Positions 14,083 through 18,611 of a DNA stretch of 18,611 bases are shown here, piece by piece. Below the pieces are notes generated by a model, which ran no database searches, was not told where the DNA came from, and saw only the letters and a list, made by a program, of their open reading frames with translations. The position numbers and the translations under genes were made by a program. Source of the stretch: Saprospiraceae bacterium (GTDB lineage: Bacteria; Bacteroidota; Bacteroidia; Chitinophagales; Saprospiraceae); the NCBI GenBank assembly GCA_007125435.1, contig SLDF01000202.1:1-18611 (forward strand). The letters run 5' to 3'. Position 1 is the stretch's first letter, and every line of letters starts with the position of its first letter.

Positions 14083-15984
14083 ATGACATCAGCCGAAGAG
14101 GCCCTTTTACATTTGCAAAACGTATTAGAGGTAGAGCGCCGATATCAGGCCGGGGAATTTGAGCGACTGCTGGGTGAGCGATCCATCAAAGAGCGCATCA
14201 GCAATGGCATCACCTGGTATCCACTCCGCCTCATCTCTAGTGGCTATGCTGTAGGTACGACACCTTTCATTATCGTCGAGCAGACGAAGCCCAATGAAGA
14301 CAAAGATAAGTTTCAGGCCGGCCGACCGATCAGGATATACACCAATCATGCAGATGAAGAGCCGGTCAAAGGCATCATCCACTGGATCAATAAGCTGCAA
14401 ATGAAACTCTATCTGAATAGCCGATACATTCCGGATTGGTTGACCTCCGGCAAGCTTGTTGTGGATTTGCTCTATGACGAACAGACCTTTATCGAAATGA
14501 AGGAAGTCATACAAGCTGTCATGGCCGCCAATGACAATACACCGGCAGGCCGGCTGCGCCGATATTTCTACGACGATCAATACATGCCCGTTCAATCTGC
14601 TAAAACCTTACAACTGCAATGCTTTAATGAAGGCCTTAATGATTCTCAAAAGGCAGCTGTAGCACAAGCGATCGGTGCCGAAGATATTGCCTGTATCCAT
14701 GGTCCTCCCGGTACAGGGAAGACCACCACGCTTATCGAGATTATCGAGCAATTGGTACATCGTAAAACCAAAATTCTCGTCTGTGCACCGAGTAATGCCG
14801 CCGTTGATTGGATCACGGCCCTCCTGTATAAAAAAGGCTTAAGTGTCCTAAGGCTTGGGCATCTTAGCAGAATTGACAACGACGTCATCAATTGCAGCCT
14901 CGATGCGCAGGTCAATCAAAATAGAGCATCCAAAGAAGTGAAAAAGCTCAGGATACAAGCTGAGGAATACAGAAAGCTCGCCGGCCAGTACAAACGCCAT
15001 TTTGGACCTGAGGAAAGACAGCAAAGAAGACTGCTGAAAAAGCAAGCCAAAGATTGCGTAGCATGGGCTGACGAACTCGAAGATCGCATCATTGAAGACA
15101 TCATTGATCACAGCGATGTCATCGTGTCGACGCTCAGTGGCAATCGCTATATTAACGACCGACGGTTCGATGTATGTATCATCGATGAGGCAGCACAGGC
15201 TCTCCAACCTGCCTGTTGGGTAGCCATGCTCAAAGCCGACAAAGTCATACTTGCAGGCGATCCTTTTCAATTGCCGCCTACTGTCAAAAGCCCTGAGGCG
15301 ATGAAGGGTGGACTGGGACGTACATTATTGGACATCGCCATCGAAAAATCGGCGGACATGGCTCTGCTCAATGTGCAGTATCGCATGCATTCGGCCATTA
15401 TGGATTTTTCTAATAGGTGGTTTTACAATAGCAGGTTGGTTGCTCATGACTCAGTATCTGATCATGCATTAGCTGGTAGCCACAGCCGCACCGCTGTAGA
15501 ATTTGTCGATACAGCCGGATGCAGCTTTGATGAGACCATGCATAGTGAGACCAGGAGCTACTTCAACAATGATGAATATACCCTGCTACGAGAGCATCTC
15601 AATGAATTGGTTCACGAGCAGTATTTGCATTATCCTGACATCGGCATCATATCGCCATACAAGGAGCAAGTGTATCATATCAGGCAGGGCTTCGAAGAAG
15701 AGCCTTTGCTACCGGAGATGCCCTTGTCCATTCATACCATAGATGGATTTCAAGGGCAGGAGAGGGATATCATTTACATCTCTCTGGTGCGATCCAATGC
15801 CTTTGGCGAGATAGGCTTTTTGAAGGATTACAGGCGTATGAATGTCGCCATGACGCGAGCCCGGAAGAAACTCATCATCATAGGCGACTCTGCCACACTG
15901 GCTAATGACCCGTACTATGAGGCATTATTAGACTATATCCACGAGATAGAGGCCTACCGATCAGCCTGGGAGTTTATTCAGTGA
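14083..15984 (+). CDS. UPF1/IGHMBP2-like superfamily 1 DNA/RNA helicase
   Basis: A 633-residue ATP-dependent helicase of the SF1B UPF1-like group, presumably acting on DNA or RNA in the cytoplasm; substrate unknown. All core motifs are present: Walker A G-P-P-G-T-G-K-T at 207-214, motif Ia C-A-P-S-N-A-A-V-D just after it, a Lys/Glu/Gln-rich insertion likely to be coiled coil at about 280-335, Walker B D-E-A-A at 368-371, motif III A-G-D-P-F-Q-L-P-P-T from 391, motif IV-like Q-Y-R-M-H at 432-436, motif V D-G-F-Q-G-Q-E-R-D at 554-562, and motif VI N-V-A-M-T-R-A-R at 587-594. The N-terminal 190 residues are the beta-barrel-like region usual in IGHMBP2-like proteins. It lies 46 bp after the protease gene on the same strand and is probably cotranscribed. 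Its end overlaps the convergent ftsH end by 11 bp. Confidence 0.93.
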   Translation: MTSAEEALLHLQNVLEVERRYQAGEFERLLGERSIKERISNGITWYPLRLISSGYAVGTTPFIIVEQTKPNEDKDKFQAGRPIRIYTNHADEEPVKGIIHWINKLQMKLYLNSRYIPDWLTSGKLVVDLLYDEQTFIEMKEVIQAVMAANDNTPAGRLRRYFYDDQYMPVQSAKTLQLQCFNEGLNDSQKAAVAQAIGAEDIACIHGPPGTGKTTTLIEIIEQLVHRKTKILVCAPSNAAVDWITALLYKKGLSVLRLGHLSRIDNDVINCSLDAQVNQNRASKEVKKLRIQAEEYRKLAGQYKRHFGPEERQQRRLLKKQAKDCVAWADELEDRIIEDIIDHSDVIVSTLSGNRYINDRRFDVCIIDEAAQALQPACWVAMLKADKVILAGDPFQLPPTVKSPEAMKGGLGRTLLDIAIEKSADMALLNVQYRMHSAIMDFSNRWFYNSRLVAHDSVSDHALAGSHSRTAVEFVDTAGCSFDETMHSETRSYFNNDEYTLLREHLNELVHEQYLHYPDIGIISPYKEQVYHIRQGFEEEPLLPEMPLSIHTIDGFQGQERDIIYISLVRSNAFGEIGFLKDYRRMNVAMTRARKKLIIIGDSATLANDPYYEALLDYIHEIEAYRSAWEFIQ

Positions 15985-17899
15985 TCGATGTTGGTCGCTC
16001 TCCGAATATTTGCAGAAGGTCATCTTTGACGACGACTTCCTTTTCTTTGAGTAATTCGGCCAGCGCCTTGAGCTTGTCCATATGCTTGGTCAATATGTCT
16101 TTAGTTCGTTCATAGGCGCCTGAGACCAGCAATCTGACCTCTTCATCTATCATCTGGCCGGTAGCTTCGCTGTAGGGCTTGTGCAGTGACTGTTCGTACT
16201 GACCGCTGCTGTCGTAGTAGCTTATGTTGCCGACTTTGTCGTTCAGGCCATAGTAAGAGACCATAGTATAGGCGAGTTTGGTCACCTTCTCTAGATCATC
16301 CAATGCGCCTGATGACACTTCATCGTAGATGAGTTCTTCGGCAGCTCGCCCACCGAGTATAGAGCACATCCGATCCAGAAACTGCTGTTTTGTGAATAGT
16401 TGGTTTTCCTTTGGCTTATACCATGCAGCACCCAAGGCCTTACCTCGAGGTACGATAGACACCTTTAGCAGGGTGTCGGCATGTGGCAAAAACCACGAAG
16501 CTGTCGCGTGTCCGGCTTCGTGATGGGCGATGCGGTCTTTCTCTTCTGGAGTGATGATTTTACTCTTTTTTTCCAGACCGGCGATGACGCGATCCGTGGC
16601 GTCATAAAAGTCTTGCATTTCAACGGCCTCTTTTTTTCGACGTGCGGCTATGAGAGCCGCCTCATTGCATATATTAGCGATGTCTGCTCCCGAAAATCCA
16701 GGTGTCTGACCGGCCATTGTTTCCAGATCTACATCATCAGATAGGGTGAGTTTTTTCAGGTGTACCTTGAATATGGCTTTACGTTCTGTAAGGTTAGGTA
16801 GTTCTAAGTACACCTGTCGGTCGAATCGCCCGGGGCGGATCAGCGCCGTATCCAACACGTCTTGACGATTTGTAGCTGCTAATACAATGACGCCGGCATT
16901 GGCGTCGAAGCCATCCATCTCAGTCAGCAATTGATTGAGTGTGTTTTCGCGCTCATCGTTAGATCTGAAGCTCATCGCCCCGCCTCTAGACCGTCCAATG
17001 GCATCTATCTCATCGATAAAGATAATGCTCGGCGACTTCTCCTTGGCTTTTTTGAAGAGGTCACGCACTCTGGAAGCACCTACACCGACAAACATCTCTA
17101 CAAACTCAGATCCTGAAATCGAGAAGAAAGGCACCTGCGCTTCACCGGCCACTGCTCTGGCCAGCAATGTCTTACCCGTACCTGGAGGGCCTGCGAGGAT
17201 GACCCCTTTGGGAATCTGCGCACCGAGCTTGGTGTAGCGCTCCGGATTCTTGAGAAAATCAACTACTTCCATGACCTCTACCTTTGCCTCTTCGTGTCCG
17301 GCAACATCATCGAAGGTCACTCCCGGCTGCTTACTGGGATCGAATACAGCCGCCCTTGACTTCCCAAAGTCGAATGGATTGCCGCCGCCCATACCGCCGC
17401 CGATGCCACCACCTCTCATGGTTCGCCGCATGATGAATATCCACAATCCTATGATCAGCAGGAAGGGTAGAGTCCAGACCAGTATATCCCTTAGATAATT
17501 AGTTCTGGTGACGTATTTTATAGGGATAGGATTGGGTAGGGTCTCATTGATATCCGCCATATTTTGCTCGAATACATCGATAGATCCTATCTGGAAGTGA
17601 TATTGTGCCCCCCCGGACCCCGAGTTTACATCATCGAATGTGCCATCCCCGATTCTATCTCTAAACAGGTAGACCTCCACCTTCTCCCTATTGATGACCT
17701 CCAGCTTATCTACCGCATCCGTAGGCAATATCTCATTTCTGAACTTCTGCCACGTGATCTCCTTTGACGCACTGAATGGCATCTGAAACAAATTGATCAC
17801 AATGAAAAAACCAATCGCCAGATATATCCAGTTAAAATTAAATTTACCGCCCGGTTTCTGGTCATTGTCAGGCTTCCTTTGATCATATGGTTTACTCAT
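15974..17899 (-). CDS. ftsH: ATP-dependent zinc metalloprotease FtsH
   Basis: Membrane-bound AAA+ protease that extracts and degrades membrane and short-lived cytoplasmic proteins; it acts as a hexamer in the inner membrane. The 641 residues show two membrane segments (about 24-40 and 139-157) around a periplasmic domain, then a Gly-rich linker (162-173). The AAA domain has Walker A G-P-P-G-T-G-K-T at 237-244, the pore loop M-F-V-G-V-G-A at 269-275, Walker B I-F-I-D-E-I-D at 293-299, and arginine fingers in R-P-G-R-F-D-R (R356, R359). The protease domain has H-E-A-G-H at 460-464 and the likely third zinc ligand D535 in G-A-L-D-D-L. All key residues are intact and length is normal. The ATG at 17897-17899 starts the usual short basic cytoplasmic tail. 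It is transcribed alone, towards the helicase, from a long repeat-rich upstream region. Confidence 0.97.
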   Translation of the reverse strand: MSKPYDQRKPDNDQKPGGKFNFNWIYLAIGFFIVINLFQMPFSASKEITWQKFRNEILPTDAVDKLEVINREKVEVYLFRDRIGDGTFDDVNSGSGGAQYHFQIGSIDVFEQNMADINETLPNPIPIKYVTRTNYLRDILVWTLPFLLIIGLWIFIMRRTMRGGGIGGGMGGGNPFDFGKSRAAVFDPSKQPGVTFDDVAGHEEAKVEVMEVVDFLKNPERYTKLGAQIPKGVILAGPPGTGKTLLARAVAGEAQVPFFSISGSEFVEMFVGVGASRVRDLFKKAKEKSPSIIFIDEIDAIGRSRGGAMSFRSNDERENTLNQLLTEMDGFDANAGVIVLAATNRQDVLDTALIRPGRFDRQVYLELPNLTERKAIFKVHLKKLTLSDDVDLETMAGQTPGFSGADIANICNEAALIAARRKKEAVEMQDFYDATDRVIAGLEKKSKIITPEEKDRIAHHEAGHATASWFLPHADTLLKVSIVPRGKALGAAWYKPKENQLFTKQQFLDRMCSILGGRAAEELIYDEVSSGALDDLEKVTKLAYTMVSYYGLNDKVGNISYYDSSGQYEQSLHKPYSEATGQMIDEEVRLLVSGAYERTKDILTKHMDKLKALAELLKEKEVVVKDDLLQIFGERPTSITE

Positions 17900-18129
17900 A
17901 TCTTTATATTCTATTATCGCATCGTTACTCTCCAGTCACTCAGCGCTCAGCACCAATCTTTCAACTGTAAAGCGCTCTCAAGGTTCATTCCCCATCACTT
18001 TTTACAATGATAAAAATACCAATTAATCTCTATTCATTTCGCACATTTCTTCAAATATAACAAAATTACAGACCAATGCATCGGATTTCATTTTCTTTGG
18101 GTTGAGTATGAGTGGCTATTGTTGGTTTT
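17900..18129. other. Upstream region of ftsH without genes
   Basis: No coding sequence is supported. The part from about 18001 to 18070 is AT-rich and promoter-like. Nothing resembling a tRNA, a riboswitch or a heat-shock CIRCE-type inverted repeat was seen in the ftsH leader. Confidence 0.5.
18052..18059 (-). promoter_or_regulatory. Candidate -7 box of an ftsH promoter
   Basis: The minus strand reads TATATTTG, matching the Bacteroidota TAnnTTTG box, inside the most AT-rich part of the spacer. It would give a leader of roughly 145 bases before ftsH. A TTG occurs upstream at 18076-18074 but about 5 bp closer than usual, so the -33 box is uncertain. Confidence 0.35.
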
Positions 18130-18293
18130 GGGCGTGCCCCCTTGCTGCCGCGCGGGGTCGGGCTATCCGCTTGTATTCACAGGTCTGCCATAGAGTGTCG
18201 CTACTGGTTTGAGTGGCTTCCGTTCGGTCGCCCCTCCCTCCAGTGCTCCACTACATATGCCATACCTGCTTATATCACTCCTATCCCTCACGC
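18130..18293 (+). repeat. Bacteroidota-type structured intergenic repeat element
   Basis: The element opens with GGGCGTGCCCC (18130-18140), continues with GGGTCGGGCTATCCGC (18155-18170) and closes with ATCCCTCACGC (18283-18293). These three blocks, in this order, recur in intergenic DNA of many Bacteroidota genomes as I recall them. GCGTG (18132-18136) can pair with CACGC (18289-18293) as a closing stem, and CCCC (18137-18140) with GGGG (18154-18157) as an inner hairpin, so a folded RNA or DNA is plausible. The about 110 bases between the second and third blocks vary. It may belong to a catalogued candidate RNA such as Flavo-1, but I cannot confirm that. Function unknown. Confidence 0.55.
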
Positions 18294-18303
18294 GAGAGTT
18301 AGC

Positions 18304-18324
18304 TTCAAGTTTCAAGCTTCAAGC
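18304..18324 (+). repeat. Short tandem repeat, three TTCAAG-type units
   Basis: TTCAAGT, TTCAAGC and TTCAAGC stand head to tail with a 7-base period just after the structured element. The run contains the palindrome AAGCTT. It probably reflects slippage. Confidence 0.6.
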
Positions 18325-18388
18325 TGCTAGTTAGATGTATTTTGTTTACGCCTGAGTTCAGCATTCGCCTCTCACTCCGGCTGTTTAT

Positions 18389-18417
18389 GCAAACGGTCGG
18401 CTATCGCCTCCGTTTGC
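18389..18417. repeat. Perfect 8-bp hairpin
   Basis: GCAAACGG (18389-18396) and CCGTTTGC (18410-18417) are perfect inverted copies around a 13-base loop. No T-run follows on either side, so it does not look like a terminator. Confidence 0.65.
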
Positions 18418-18429
18418 TGTTTACGCTAC

Positions 18430-18444
18430 TAGCACTCCGTGCTA
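18430..18444. repeat. Perfect 6-bp hairpin with 3-base loop
   Basis: TAGCAC (18430-18435) and GTGCTA (18439-18444) pair around TCC. It lies 12 bases after the 8-bp hairpin and 13 bases before the possible insertion-sequence end. Confidence 0.6.
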
Positions 18445-18457
18445 TTCACTGTTAAAC

Positions 18458-18611
18458 CCGGATTATGCATTGGAAATTCGTAATGAGGGTTAAAATGGCA
18501 AAAAAATAAGTGATTTTGTGAATGAGCCATAGTCAACCCTACGGTGATTGAACAAAATCAAGCAAAGCGACTTATTTTGAAGCCATTTGAAGCCGTAATA
18601 CCCGCCTGCTG
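18458..18611. mobile_element. Possible insertion-sequence end or MITE with long imperfect palindrome
   Basis: From AACCCGGATTATGCAT the sequence runs to the window edge without a gene. Three nested inverted pairs make one long hairpin: AAATGGC (18493-18499) with GCCATTT (18582-18588), AAATAAGT (18504-18511) with ACTTATTT (18570-18577), and GATTTTG (18512-18518) with CAAAATC (18553-18559). Outside them, GGGT (18488-18491) faces TACCC (18599-18603). An opening of this kind resembles ends of Bacteroidota insertion sequences as I recall them, but no transposase is visible within the window. Confidence 0.42.

Noticed and set aside
14125..14595. 156-residue open frame on the minus strand inside the helicase gene
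   Set aside because: It is a shadow of the helicase, whose motifs and length are complete; the minus-strand translation shows no recognisable pattern.
18130..18293. tRNA gene
   Set aside because: GC-rich stems are present, but there is no T-loop motif, no CCA-like end and no anticodon-arm spacing.
18112..18330. 72-residue open frame on the + strand
   Set aside because: It lies across the structured repeat and the tandem repeat and has no domain, no conserved start context and a composition typical of chance translation of such repeats.

Overview
The window looks like chromosomal DNA of a Bacteroidota bacterium, most likely a Saprospiria- or Cytophagia-like lineage. The reasons are a giant SprB-repeat surface protein with a C-terminal type IX secretion (T9SS) sorting domain, the absence of strong Shine-Dalgarno sequences, TAnnTTTG-type promoter boxes, and an intergenic repeat of a kind common in this phylum. 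Lineage below phylum is inference.

Left part (1-11375, + strand): the 3' end of a secreted fibronectin-III-type protein is followed after 37 bp by one gene that fills about 60% of the window. That gene encodes a 3,646-residue secreted protein: signal peptide, unique Cys-rich N-terminal region, an Ig-like module, about 14 degenerate and then 24 very regular SprB-like repeats (about 77 residues each, exactly two cysteines each), two terminal beta-sandwich modules and a type-A-like T9SS sorting domain. The two genes probably form a cell-surface operon.

Spacer (11376-11765): no gene. It appears to hold a fragment of a group II intron (domain I-like sequence) with no reverse transcriptase and no domain V.

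Middle (11766-15984): dapF (- strand) diverges from a membrane-anchored HtrA/Deg serine protease with two PDZ domains (+ strand). A UPF1/IGHMBP2-like SF1 helicase follows the protease after 46 bp and is probably cotranscribed with it.

Right part (15974-18611): ftsH (- strand) converges on the helicase with an 11-bp overlap of coding ends. HtrA and FtsH give this segment an envelope-proteostasis flavour, but dapF and the helicase have no obvious functional tie to it. Upstream of ftsH lie about 700 bp of non-coding DNA rich in repeats: an AT-rich promoter-like zone, a structured Bacteroidota-type intergenic element, short tandem repeats, two perfect hairpins and a long imperfect palindrome that may be the end of an insertion sequence or a MITE.

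The most unusual features are in the giant protein: a recurring W-S-H-D-P signature in its repeats and a stretch of 1,608 residues without a single lysine. No tRNA, rRNA, CRISPR array, integrase or intact transposase was seen.
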